A DNA stretch of 64,000 bases from JABFXX01 sp036489755 (GTDB lineage Bacteria; Myxococcota_A; Polyangia; Haliangiales; Haliangiaceae): assembly GCA_036489755.1 (NCBI GenBank), contig DASXFD010000071.1:17059-81058 (forward strand), read 5' to 3'. The translations under genes were made by a program, and so were the position numbers. Numbering within the stretch: position 1 is the stretch's first letter; each line of letters begins with the position of its first letter. Positions 7,985 through 15,537 of this stretch are shown one piece after another. The notes beneath the pieces are model-generated. The model was not told the origin of the DNA. It saw nothing but the letters and a program-made list of their open reading frames with translations, and ran no database searches.

Positions 7985-8989
7985 CTAGAACTGTGCGTCG
8001 CGCCCCGTCTCGAGGTCGAGCATCCCGCCAGGCACTACGAAGTCGTGCGCGAGCCCGAGCCATTCGAGCAGACGGATGACGTTGCTGATGCACGCGGCGG
8101 CGGCCGGTTCATCGAGATCGAAGATGTCCGTTTTCCTCGTGGACGAGTGCACCACGGAGTTCCGTGTTCGATACAGCTTCACCAGCGCTTGATAGAGCGG
8201 CTCATCCTCCACCAGAAGCGATCGTCGAAGGAGATACAACGGGCGCTCGTGCAGCAGGTACCTGAACCCATCTGTGCGCGACAACATTTCGTAGATCGGT
8301 TCGGTGAGCCGTTCCTGATCGCCGCTCAATGCGCGCCGCGTGACCCGAACATGACGCGGTTGCTCGACGAATGCTGTTTCAAGAGCGTTCGCCAAGACAA
8401 GGCCGGCAGCGGCCTCGGCCGCAAACGCGGCGTAGACGACGGCCGAACGGTGGTTCCGACCAGCGAGCGCTTCGAGAGCATCGAGCAAAAGGTCTTCGTG
8501 GACCGGTTCATCTTCCGGCGAGCGATCCGCTATCGCTCGAAGATGTGCCTCAGTGATCGCTGTCGCGAAAATCGACTTGTTTACGATGGTACGTGCACCC
8601 TCGACGCTAGCTGGGGGATGGATGGTTCTTGGCTCCACGCGATCCGTCACTTCGTTGCTGTATCTGACCCAAGTGATGTCACGAGGAATGCCTGCCTGAC
8701 GTGATAGGCGCCGGAGCCGCGCCAGCACTCGCCACAAGGTTGTGAAATCCGCCACCGACGCGGCAGCGTCAGGAACATGAAGCGTCAAGTGGCTCGTGCC
8801 AAACCAGACCGACCCATCACGACAGTGGAGTAGGTGGATGTCGTGTCCCTCCTCGATCAGTGCGGCCGTTGTGAGGAGCGGATTTTCGAGTGCTGCCTCA
8901 TCGGAGACGCGATAGTGCTCCGGGCCGTCTTTGAGCGGGAGGCGGTAGAAGATGGAACCTGAGAGTTGATACGTGAGGGCTTGCGTCAT
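7985..8989 (-). CDS. HEPN-motif protein, unknown role (possible RNase effector)
   Basis: 334 residues. The N-terminal half is a mixed alpha/beta domain with no motif I recognise. The C-terminal half is helical and ends with R276-N-S-V-V-H281, which fits the R-(N/D/H)-x3-H signature of HEPN domains, many of which are metal-independent RNases in defence and toxin-antitoxin systems. The surrounding helices (KLYRT before, VIRLLEWLG after) fit a HEPN bundle. It sits alone on the minus strand between the RHH gene and a 422-base gap holding a short open frame. Other abortive-infection-like HEPN families are also possible. Confidence 0.7.
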   Translation of the reverse strand: MTQALTYQLSGSIFYRLPLKDGPEHYRVSDEAALENPLLTTAALIEEGHDIHLLHCRDGSVWFGTSHLTLHVPDAAASVADFTTLWRVLARLRRLSRQAGIPRDITWVRYSNEVTDRVEPRTIHPPASVEGARTIVNKSIFATAITEAHLRAIADRSPEDEPVHEDLLLDALEALAGRNHRSAVVYAAFAAEAAAGLVLANALETAFVEQPRHVRVTRRALSGDQERLTEPIYEMLSRTDGFRYLLHERPLYLLRRSLLVEDEPLYQALVKLYRTRNSVVHSSTRKTDIFDLDEPAAAACISNVIRLLEWLGLAHDFVVPGGMLDLETGRDAQF

Positions 8990-9411
8990 GTCGTCTCGTC
9001 GCGCGTGAACTTCGGATGGAATCGTGATCTAGACCTTTTCTAACGTGGCGTTTGCCTCGACGTCGAGCGTCGCTTCGGCTTGCCACCACTCGCGCGCCGC
9101 CGTCCAGCACACCAGTGCCAGATCGTCGACGACGCGCGAGTTACGGTAGAGATGCGTCTGACGTGTCAAAGGCGTGAAGTAGCGCGATATCTAAGCTCGA
9201 ACGCACCACCGCCCAACAGTGACCGAAAACGACGAGCATCTAGAAAGAGCAGGAGGGCAGTCTTGAAGCCCGGCGAGCAGACCCTGGTCAAGTTCTCTGC
9301 GCCGCGCGAGCGATTGCGCGGTGGCAGTTCGCGTCGGGGTGAGCGGCGCTTCTGGAGATGTTGTCCGTCGATCCGCGCTTGGAAACAGCGACTCCCTGCT
9401 GCGCTACCTAA
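8990..9411. other. 422-base stretch between the HEPN gene and the large unknown gene
   Basis: No confident gene. It contains the 53-codon minus-strand frame described separately (9029-9190) and, in another minus frame, a 32-codon ATG frame from 9239 to 9141. A possible promoter for the HEPN gene should lie between 8990 and 9030. The rest shows no hairpin, repeat or RNA gene that I can recognise. Confidence 0.4.
9029..9190 (-). CDS. possible small gene or remnant upstream of the HEPN gene
   Basis: An open frame of 53 codons between two TAG stops reads like real protein: YFTPLTRQTHLYRNSRVVDD near the start, then a Trp-rich helix WTAAREWWQAEA, ending LEKV. It has no ATG; the likeliest start is a TTG about seven codons in (near 9169). 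It stops 39 bases before the HEPN start. It could be a small partner such as an antitoxin, or the tail of a degraded gene. Confidence 0.3.
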   Translation of the reverse strand: MSRYFTPLTRQTHLYRNSRVVDDLALVCWTAAREWWQAEATLDVEANATLEKV

Positions 9412-11193
9412 CTACTCGTTCGTCACGCTCCCATCAGACATCACGGCTATCGTACGCTGCCCCATCGCGTTCACGACGCGATTGAATGCTTCCACCATCT
9501 CCGGGAACCGGTCGTCTGCGCGCGTCGAGCGAAGCTGGACGTTGATGCGGCGCTGCCGCCACGTCGTATCGCGCTCACGCAAGAAGGACGAGATCGATTC
9601 TTGTCGAGCAGTCATCGCCATGATTCGCTCGTACTCGTCCACATTCGCGAGGACGAGCGGAGACACCGCCTGTTGCTGAAGTAGCCCTTCGGTTCGGCAT
9701 CGTTCCTCGATCCATTCGTACAGGTGGATGTCTTCGCCCATGTCGTCGAAGGTCACCAGGACCGGGATCACGTGGAGCTCTCGCGAGACGCCATATTTCT
9801 CAAACGTGCCTGCGCGTAACGCGTCGATACGCGCGCTCAAGAGTCGAACGGCACCACCGCGCTGGTCGCCCTTCTTCTTGGAGAAGAAGAACTCCTCGTA
9901 CCAGTCGACAACCTTGGAGCGCGAAGCTGACCAGCGGGCCACTGGTTCTGTAACCATCTTGCTCTTCGCCGAGAAAAGAACCGCATGGCCAGGCTCCAGC
10001 GCAACGACATCTTCGACCTCGTCATCTCCCCCGATTTTCGAGGCAAGCACGATCTTCGTCGTGCTCGTCGAGGGAACCATTCGCGCGACTCTACGTAGCC
10101 ACCCCTCGAACAGATACCCGAAGCAACGCATCCATTGGAGCGGATCTCCCATCGAGCGAGCAGCCGCGAGGAACGCAGCCCAGACTCCACCCACGAGGTG
10201 CGCCTTCATCATCCACGGCGAGGCAATCGCGATGAAGTCGTCTTTGAACTTCACGAAGGGATGGTGAAGCAGCGCCGTCGGCGAATGCGGAAGCTGTGTT
10301 CCGGTCTGGAGCCTGCTTCGGGTGATGGCCTGAAGCGTGGCGCGATCCACGCTTACACTCGACAACCAATCTGCGACCTGGGCAGCATCCTGCTTAAAAA
10401 TCCCGCTCCACGTCTTGCGGTTGATCACAGGAAGCTCGGAGTGCTTCGTGGTTCCCGTGCCCCAGCCCTTGGAGATCATGAACAGCGGAAACAATCTGGT
10501 CTCGAAATGCACGTCGTACGGGACGCCGAAAGCAGCACGCTGTAACGCCTCCCACTCCTGCGGGTCGCTGAACGCTCCACTCTCGGGTGGATCCTTGAAC
10601 ATCAAGTACACACGTGCGACGTCGCGAAGCGGGTCCGAGTGACGATTGAACCGCGAAGCCTTCGCGCACTCGGCGATGAGGTGCTCGGTCTTCGTTAGGA
10701 CACGAGCGTCAGCTTCCGACCAACGATCCAAGTAGTCGGCTGCCGCGAGCATCCACATTGAGCGTGCAAAATCATTTGCTATCGGCTCGCCGTCGCCACC
10801 GTGAAGGATGATGACGTGCTGGAGGAACGAGAGAACCTCTTCATGCGCGATGATCAGTTGGTCGTAGTGCTCGCGCACGTGCGCTCGAATCGGTTCGATA
10901 GGCCCGTTGGGTGCTGGTTGAAGCAGCGGATCCAGCGCCGCGTGCCGTACCGCGTCTGCGTTCAGGCCCTCGCGATGGTTGGCGATCATCGATGCCATCG
11001 ATGCGCACGATACAAACGCGTGCTCCCAGTCGAACTTGCCGATGTGTTCAGTCAGCTCGGCCGCGTTGAGCCTGTCGCCAAGAATCGCCTTCACGCCCGT
11101 GTAGAAGCCCAGGTACGCCAGCGGATTGCGCGCATCGGCCTGCTCACGCTCCATGCGACGCGCCGCTTTCAACCGCGATTGCTTCCCCATCAT
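9412..11193 (-). CDS. large unknown protein with a possible nuclease core, next to the tRNA-Ala end of the island
   Basis: 593 residues. Mostly helical for the first 330 residues. Around 390-415 there is a strand-turn-strand with GGDDEVEDVVAL followed by HAVLFSAKSKMV: an Asp then S-x-K, which could be a diverged PD-(D/E)XK active site (Ser in place of Asp/Glu). After it come a Trp/Phe-rich YEEFFFSKKKGD segment and a HVIPVLVTFDD strand, as in restriction-endonuclease-like proteins. No membrane helix. Base composition is lower in GC than the core genes beyond the tRNA. I do not recognise a named family; the nuclease reading is inference. Confidence 0.7.
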   Translation of the reverse strand: MMGKQSRLKAARRMEREQADARNPLAYLGFYTGVKAILGDRLNAAELTEHIGKFDWEHAFVSCASMASMIANHREGLNADAVRHAALDPLLQPAPNGPIEPIRAHVREHYDQLIIAHEEVLSFLQHVIILHGGDGEPIANDFARSMWMLAAADYLDRWSEADARVLTKTEHLIAECAKASRFNRHSDPLRDVARVYLMFKDPPESGAFSDPQEWEALQRAAFGVPYDVHFETRLFPLFMISKGWGTGTTKHSELPVINRKTWSGIFKQDAAQVADWLSSVSVDRATLQAITRSRLQTGTQLPHSPTALLHHPFVKFKDDFIAIASPWMMKAHLVGGVWAAFLAAARSMGDPLQWMRCFGYLFEGWLRRVARMVPSTSTTKIVLASKIGGDDEVEDVVALEPGHAVLFSAKSKMVTEPVARWSASRSKVVDWYEEFFFSKKKGDQRGGAVRLLSARIDALRAGTFEKYGVSRELHVIPVLVTFDDMGEDIHLYEWIEERCRTEGLLQQQAVSPLVLANVDEYERIMAMTARQESISSFLRERDTTWRQRRINVQLRSTRADDRFPEMVEAFNRVVNAMGQRTIAVMSDGSVTNE

Positions 11194-11528
11194 CTAGGAG
11201 CATAGAGCCTTCGTCTTACGCAACGCGACGGCGTCAGTTACGCGTCCGGTTTCGTGACGACGTGCAATGTCGCACTGCCACCGTTGTTGCAGACGTCGTG
11301 CACGACTGCTGTGCGCACCAGCGGTTCGGGATGCGTTCTGCGTACCGACGCTTTCGATCACGGCCGCCGTATCAGGGGTCAACCTCGTGAACCACTCGAT
11401 GCGAACACCCGGATCTTCGGCGACGCGATCGATGCGCGGAGCCGTCCCGGAACGTCCGAGATCAGGTCGGCGCATGGATGCCTCGGTTTACAACCGGTTT
11501 AAATCCAACTCTGATTGCGCTAACTACG
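11194..11528. other. 335-base stretch between the island's last gene and tRNA-Ala
   Basis: This should contain an island-side attachment segment and the promoter of the 593-residue gene. A 93-codon minus-strand frame (11194-11475) ends right against the next ATG, but its codon third positions are not GC-biased and its sequence looks random, so I do not call it. An AT-richer tract lies at 11,490-11,525, beside the tRNA 3' end. No second copy of the tRNA 3' sequence is seen in the window. Confidence 0.5.
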
Positions 11529-11600
11529 TGGAGGATAAGGGGATCGAACCCTTGACCCTCGGCTTGCAAAGCCGATGCTCTCCCGCTGAGCTAATCCCCC
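11529..11600 (-). tRNA. tRNA-Ala (anticodon UGC)
   Basis: Read on the minus strand, this 72-base sequence folds as a cloverleaf: acceptor GGGGGAT with ATCCTCC (one G-U pair), D-arm with AGCTC..GAGAGC, anticodon stem TCGGC/GCCGA around the loop TTTGCAA (anticodon TGC), and a T-arm with GGTTCGATCC. The discriminator is A and CCA is not encoded. Its 3' end faces the accessory region, the usual arrangement of a tRNA used as an attachment site. Confidence 0.96.
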
Positions 11601-11678
11601 GGGCGAGCAGGAGTATCCGCGGCCGGGCCTGGGTGTCAACGGTTGACACCGACCGACCGTCACGCAACCGTGGGCCCG

Positions 11679-12362
11679 ATGGAGCGCGCACCGCCGCCGT
11701 GGGTTCGCGATGGCGCGCGGGCCGCCTGGCACGAGGCGCGCGCGTATTTCGCTACGGCCTGGCAGCTCACGCGAGCACCGGCGCACTTCATGAACGCGTG
11801 GTTGCGCGGCGAAGCCGACGCGATGAATCCACTGGCGATGCTCGCGACCGGCGCGGCGCTGGTCGCGGCGGCACATCAGCTTGCGGGTGCGATCGTCGGT
11901 ATCGAGCATCCTGATGGGATCGTCGACGCGGTGCTATCGGCCCTCGGGCCCTATGCGCTGTACGTCGTGATCGGCCTGTTGTGCCATCTGGTGATCGCGC
12001 CGTATGGCAGGCGCGACGTGCGCGTGCTCGACACGGTTGCGGCGGCGTTGCTCGTCGGCGCGGGGCCGGCGGCGCTCGCGGAAGCGATCGGCTGGTTGGT
12101 GGTGTGTGCGATCTGGCCGTTCGCGCCGTCGAATGCGGTCGTCGCGATCATGCTCGGCGTCGCGTTCAGCGTGTTTTGCTTCACGCTCGCGAGCGCGCTC
12201 GGTGGGTTGCATCACTGCGCGTGGTGGCGAATCGCGCTGGCGTTCGGCGTCGCGTTTTCGGTGACGGGTCTCGTGTTCGGTGCGCTAGATCCGCCGGGCA
12301 ACTACGGGCTGCACTGGGTGATCGATGTGCACGGGCCGATCTTCTTGCGGCTCGGCATGTGA
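11679..12362 (+). CDS. multi-pass membrane protein (YIP1-like)
   Basis: 227 residues from ATG 11679; GTG 11670 and TTG 11643 are in frame upstream. After a cytoplasmic N-terminus of about 50 residues there are five hydrophobic helices (about 57-78, 88-112, 120-145, 148-172 and 178-202). The pattern, with Pro and Gly in the helices and an acidic GEADAMNP motif before the first, resembles YIP1-family/DUF bacterial membrane proteins. It is the first core gene beyond the tRNA and has a clear high-GC codon pattern. No enzymatic motif; function unknown. Confidence 0.72.
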   Translation: MERAPPPWVRDGARAAWHEARAYFATAWQLTRAPAHFMNAWLRGEADAMNPLAMLATGAALVAAAHQLAGAIVGIEHPDGIVDAVLSALGPYALYVVIGLLCHLVIAPYGRRDVRVLDTVAAALLVGAGPAALAEAIGWLVVCAIWPFAPSNAVVAIMLGVAFSVFCFTLASALGGLHHCAWWRIALAFGVAFSVTGLVFGALDPPGNYGLHWVIDVHGPIFLRLGM

Positions 12363-12369
12363 CGAGCGA

Positions 12370-13344
12370 TCAGAGATTGTTCGCGGTGAGCAAGTTGCCG
12401 AGGTTCTCGTAGAGCTGGAGGCACGCGAAGTCGTTGCCGATGCCGGGCGACTCGCCCGCGATCTGGCAGACCTCGTCGAAGTGATCGGCGGGGACGCAGC
12501 CGAGGAAGCGTCCCCATTGGGCGGAGTCGAGCGTCACGAGGCCGTCTTGCACGGGTGTGGCGGGCGAGACGGCCGCCGCGAGGATCGCGTCGACGGGTGA
12601 GAGCACGGGATCCATCGTGTCGACGCTGTTGTCCCACGCGCTCGTGATCGTCGAGCTGGGCGGGCAGTCATCGGCGGTGATCTGGTTGGAACGGCCGGCG
12701 ACCGACCAGTACATGACGTTGGGTGCGTCGGGGGTCGCGGCGTTGAACGCGGCGGCGCCCGCGGTCGACAGATCTTGAAGGGCGCCTTCGAAGCTGGTGC
12801 CGGAGAGCCCGAAGACGTCGGCGAGCGCGTCGAGTGCGGCTTGGGCATCGCCGGGCGCGAGACCGAGCGCGACGTCGGCGACGGGACTGCCGCGATGAGG
12901 CGTCGCGATCGTGATGACCGCGGCGACCGCGTCGGGATCGTGCGATGCAGCCCAGCGCGCGTCGAGGCCGCCTTGCGAGTGGCCGATGATGATGACCTTT
13001 GCGGCGCCGGTCTGCGCGCGAACTTGCTCGATGTCGGCGACGAGCTGCGCGCCGCGGACGTCGGAGCTCTGGACCGGATCGACGGCGGTCGCGACGACCG
13101 TGCGGCCCTGCGCTTCGAGGACCGGCGCGACGCCGTAGAAGTAGTCGAGCGGGCCGATGTTCGTGAAGCCGAACAGGCCGTGCGCGAGCACGATCGGATA
13201 TGGACCGTGCGCGGCGGCGGCCGCATCGGCAGGTGCATCGGGCGCGGGCGCTGCGGCGTCCGCGGAGGTCGCGCCGGGCGGGCTGCCGCAGCCAGCGACT
13301 CCGAGCGACCCGAGCGTGAGTGTGAGCGCGAATCCCCTCCGCAC
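12370..13344 (-). CDS. secreted lipase / triacylglycerol hydrolase-like lipoprotein
   Basis: 324 residues. A signal peptide ends in the lipobox VAGC (Cys19), followed by an Ala/Pro/Asp linker. The mature part is an alpha/beta hydrolase: oxyanion segment VLAHGLFGF (52-60), nucleophile elbow GHSQGG (Ser123), then ITIATPHRGSP, typical of family I lipases (LipA/LipB and Pseudomonas-like). A Cys pair later in the protein (Cys in ADDCPP and in LGCVPADHF) could form the disulfide of these enzymes, and the His of ADHFDE is the likely catalytic His. It should hydrolyse long-chain esters at the cell surface. Convergent with the membrane protein on the left, seven bases apart. Confidence 0.9.
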   Translation of the reverse strand: MRRGFALTLTLGSLGVAGCGSPPGATSADAAAPAPDAPADAAAAAHGPYPIVLAHGLFGFTNIGPLDYFYGVAPVLEAQGRTVVATAVDPVQSSDVRGAQLVADIEQVRAQTGAAKVIIIGHSQGGLDARWAASHDPDAVAAVITIATPHRGSPVADVALGLAPGDAQAALDALADVFGLSGTSFEGALQDLSTAGAAAFNAATPDAPNVMYWSVAGRSNQITADDCPPSSTITSAWDNSVDTMDPVLSPVDAILAAAVSPATPVQDGLVTLDSAQWGRFLGCVPADHFDEVCQIAGESPGIGNDFACLQLYENLGNLLTANNL

Positions 13345-13420
13345 GCGCGGATAGTAGGCCGTGCTGACTTCGGGTCAATAGGAAATTGGAGGTAGCCGGA
13401 TCTGACGATCGTTACGCACG

Positions 13421-13426
13421 TATACT
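13421..13426 (+). promoter_or_regulatory. candidate -10 element TATACT
   Basis: TATACT lies 10 bases before the GTG at 13437 in the 92-base divergent gap. No good -35 stands at the right distance. The closeness to the start suggests a very short or absent leader. Confidence 0.3.
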
Positions 13427-13436
13427 CGTACGGGGC

Positions 13437-14216
13437 GTGAGGCACTCCGTCGCGATCGTGGCTGCATTGGTTGCCGCCTGCGGCCGGCTCGATTTCGGCG
13501 CGCGCGGAGCGCACGACGGATCGATCCCCGCGGGCGACGGCGCGGTCGATCGACCCGACGCGCTCGGCGACGCCGCCGACGAGTGTCTGCCCGGTTATCT
13601 ATTGTGCGACGGGTTCGAGAAGGCGACCTTGGCGCCGTGGTGGACGCCGTCGACCGCGGGCGTCGCGCTCGATGCGACGGTCGCGCATCGCGGCACGCAG
13701 TCGCTCCATCTGCACGTCGAGGACGTGCCGGCGAACGAAGGCGCGAACGCGATCGTCACCGAGACGACGACGTTCCTCGCAGCGAGCACCACAATTTACG
13801 TGCGCGCGTTCGCACGCATGAGCGCGATCCCCGACGACAACCTCGGACTGATCGAAACCGATCAGACGACGGGCATGCCCGATGGCGACGGCGTGTTCGC
13901 GACCTCGTCGGGGCTCACGGTGTTCTCGCAGTTCTCGGAAGCCTCGATGGACACCGGCTTCACGCCGACGGACGGCGCGTGGACGTGCCTCGTATGGACG
14001 GTCGTGCGCGCGACCGACGCGACGGGCTCGCTCGCGCTCGACGGCGATGCGACGGCGAGTCTCACGAACGTGCAGACCGACGGCGATCCGCCGATCGACG
14101 AGATGGAGCTCGGCATCCAGCTCGCGGGCCCGACCGACACGGTGTTGCAGCCGGCGATCGACGTGTGGATCGACGACGTGATCGTCGCCTCGTCGCCGCT
14201 TACCTGCGCCGACTAA
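13437..14216 (+). CDS. secreted lipoprotein, probable jelly-roll / laminin-G-like domain
   Basis: 259 residues from GTG 13437, chosen because it starts directly with a signal peptide ending in LVAAC (Cys15-16). After an Asp/Gly linker the protein reads CLPGYLLCDGFEKATLAPWW and continues as a strand-rich domain with Thr and Val repeats, as in concanavalin-like or laminin-G-like folds of myxobacterial surface lipoproteins. The CDGFE opening is common in such proteins. No catalytic residues identified. Its stop overlaps the convergent pssA stop by four bases (CTAA). Confidence 0.7.
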   Translation: MRHSVAIVAALVAACGRLDFGARGAHDGSIPAGDGAVDRPDALGDAADECLPGYLLCDGFEKATLAPWWTPSTAGVALDATVAHRGTQSLHLHVEDVPANEGANAIVTETTTFLAASTTIYVRAFARMSAIPDDNLGLIETDQTTGMPDGDGVFATSSGLTVFSQFSEASMDTGFTPTDGAWTCLVWTVVRATDATGSLALDGDATASLTNVQTDGDPPIDEMELGIQLAGPTDTVLQPAIDVWIDDVIVASSPLTCAD

Positions 14217-15103
14217 GGCTGCTTGTGCTCGTCGAGCACGATGTCGGCGATGTCTTCCTGCGGCCGCTCGAGCGTGCGGTTGTCGGTGCGGCGCGGGAAC
14301 AGCGGCGGCGGGTACATCGCGCGCGCGGTCGGCGATGCCTGGCCCCAGATCAGGAACAAGATGCACCAACCAGTCGGCATCCAGAAGCAGATCTCGGGAT
14401 AGTGCATCGCGAAGCCGCACACGTAGCCGATGCCGACGAGCGCGAGCAGGAACGCGCTCACGACCTTGTTCTTGGTCATGCCGACCTTCGGCATCGGCAA
14501 CCGCGACGCCATCAGGTAACCGCCGACGACGAGCGCGATCGGGAAGTACTTCCAGACCGTCAGCGATGTTTGGACGTGCGAGCCGAACAGCTTCGCGCCG
14601 CCGAACGGGTCGCTGGTCGGATCGTACTTGAGGAGCACGAGCATCCAGATCACCATCGTGCCGCCGGCGAGCGTCGTCGGAAATCCGAAGAAGATCTTCG
14701 TGGGGACGCCGTCGTCCGACAGCACGTTGTAGCGCGCGAGCCGGAACACCGCGCACAGCATGTACGCGCCGCACGCGGCGAACAGCAGATAGTGCGCGGT
14801 GCCAGCCTGATAGGGCAGATCCGGACGATGCGACAGATACGTGAGCACGAGGAACGCGGGCGCGACGCCGAAGTTCAAGAAGTCGGCGAACGAATCGAGC
14901 TGCATGCCGAGCTCGCTCGTCGCTTTGAGCGCGCGCGCGACGAGGCCGTCGATGCGATCGGTGAGGACCGCATAAATGATCAGCCAGCCGGCGAGCGGAT
15001 AATCGCCGTTGTGCGCCGACCACAGCGACACGAGCCCGAAGATCATCGACGACAGCGTGATGAGATTCGGCGCGAGATAGCGAAAGAAGCGGCCGACCGA
15101 CAC
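14213..15103 (-). CDS. pssA: CDP-diacylglycerol--serine O-phosphatidyltransferase
   Basis: 296 residues. The CDP-alcohol phosphatidyltransferase signature is complete: D52-G-x2-A-R57-x8-G66-x3-D70-x3-D74. There are eight or so membrane helices and a polar C-terminal tail. The size and the early placement of the motif fit the type II PssA that makes phosphatidylserine, the precursor of phosphatidylethanolamine, at the inner membrane. The start is GTG sharing its G with the TAG of the PilZ gene upstream (TAGTG), so translation is probably coupled to that protein. A phosphatidylcholine synthase-like specificity is less likely. Confidence 0.9.
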   Translation of the reverse strand: MSVGRFFRYLAPNLITLSSMIFGLVSLWSAHNGDYPLAGWLIIYAVLTDRIDGLVARALKATSELGMQLDSFADFLNFGVAPAFLVLTYLSHRPDLPYQAGTAHYLLFAACGAYMLCAVFRLARYNVLSDDGVPTKIFFGFPTTLAGGTMVIWMLVLLKYDPTSDPFGGAKLFGSHVQTSLTVWKYFPIALVVGGYLMASRLPMPKVGMTKNKVVSAFLLALVGIGYVCGFAMHYPEICFWMPTGWCILFLIWGQASPTARAMYPPPLFPRRTDNRTLERPQEDIADIVLDEHKQP

Positions 15104-15513
15104 TACGAGGCGCCTTTGCGCTTGTGCGCTTGTTCCATGAGCTTGGAGTACAGGCGCGGACCGAGGCTATCCGACATGATCGCCTCGACGGTGTGCGCGA
15201 TCTCGTCTTGCGGATCGCCCTCGCGATAGACGAACTTGATCGCCATGCCCTGCCCGTCTCCCTCGGATTCGGCCTCGCTGACGATGCGCTGGACCTCGCC
15301 GTGGATGGTCAGCGGATCCTTGCGGCCCGGAATGAACAGCTTGAACAGGAATTCCGTGCCGACCGGCAGCGGTCGTGCAGTCTTGATGAACGTGCCGCCG
15401 CGCGAGATGTTCTTGGTGTAGTCGGCGAAGAACGTGTTGAGTCGCTTATATTCGACCTTGAGCTCGATCGGTCGTCGCGTCTCGGCGCGGCGTTCGGGCT
15501 GGTCGTCAACCAC
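15103..15513 (-). CDS. PilZ domain protein, c-di-GMP binding
   Basis: 136 residues, a stand-alone PilZ domain of the type common in Myxococcota. Both c-di-GMP motifs are present: R9-x3-R13 and N35-x-S37-x2-G40 (NISRGG). The C-terminus is a charged helix. It should sense cyclic di-GMP and act on a partner. Its stop codon overlaps the start of pssA by one base, so the partner or output may lie in phospholipid synthesis or the membrane; that link is inference from gene order. A divergent metallopeptidase gene starts 24 bases away on the other strand. Confidence 0.92.
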   Translation of the reverse strand: MVDDQPERRAETRRPIELKVEYKRLNTFFADYTKNISRGGTFIKTARPLPVGTEFLFKLFIPGRKDPLTIHGEVQRIVSEAESEGDGQGMAIKFVYREGDPQDEIAHTVEAIMSDSLGPRLYSKLMEQAHKRKGAS

Positions 15514-15537
15514 GCTTTACCCTAGCAGGGTTTCGCC

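Noticed and set aside
11194..11475. A 93-codon minus-strand frame next to the large unknown gene
   Set aside because: Its stop touches the next ATG, but its codon third positions are not biased and the sequence has no recognisable protein features.
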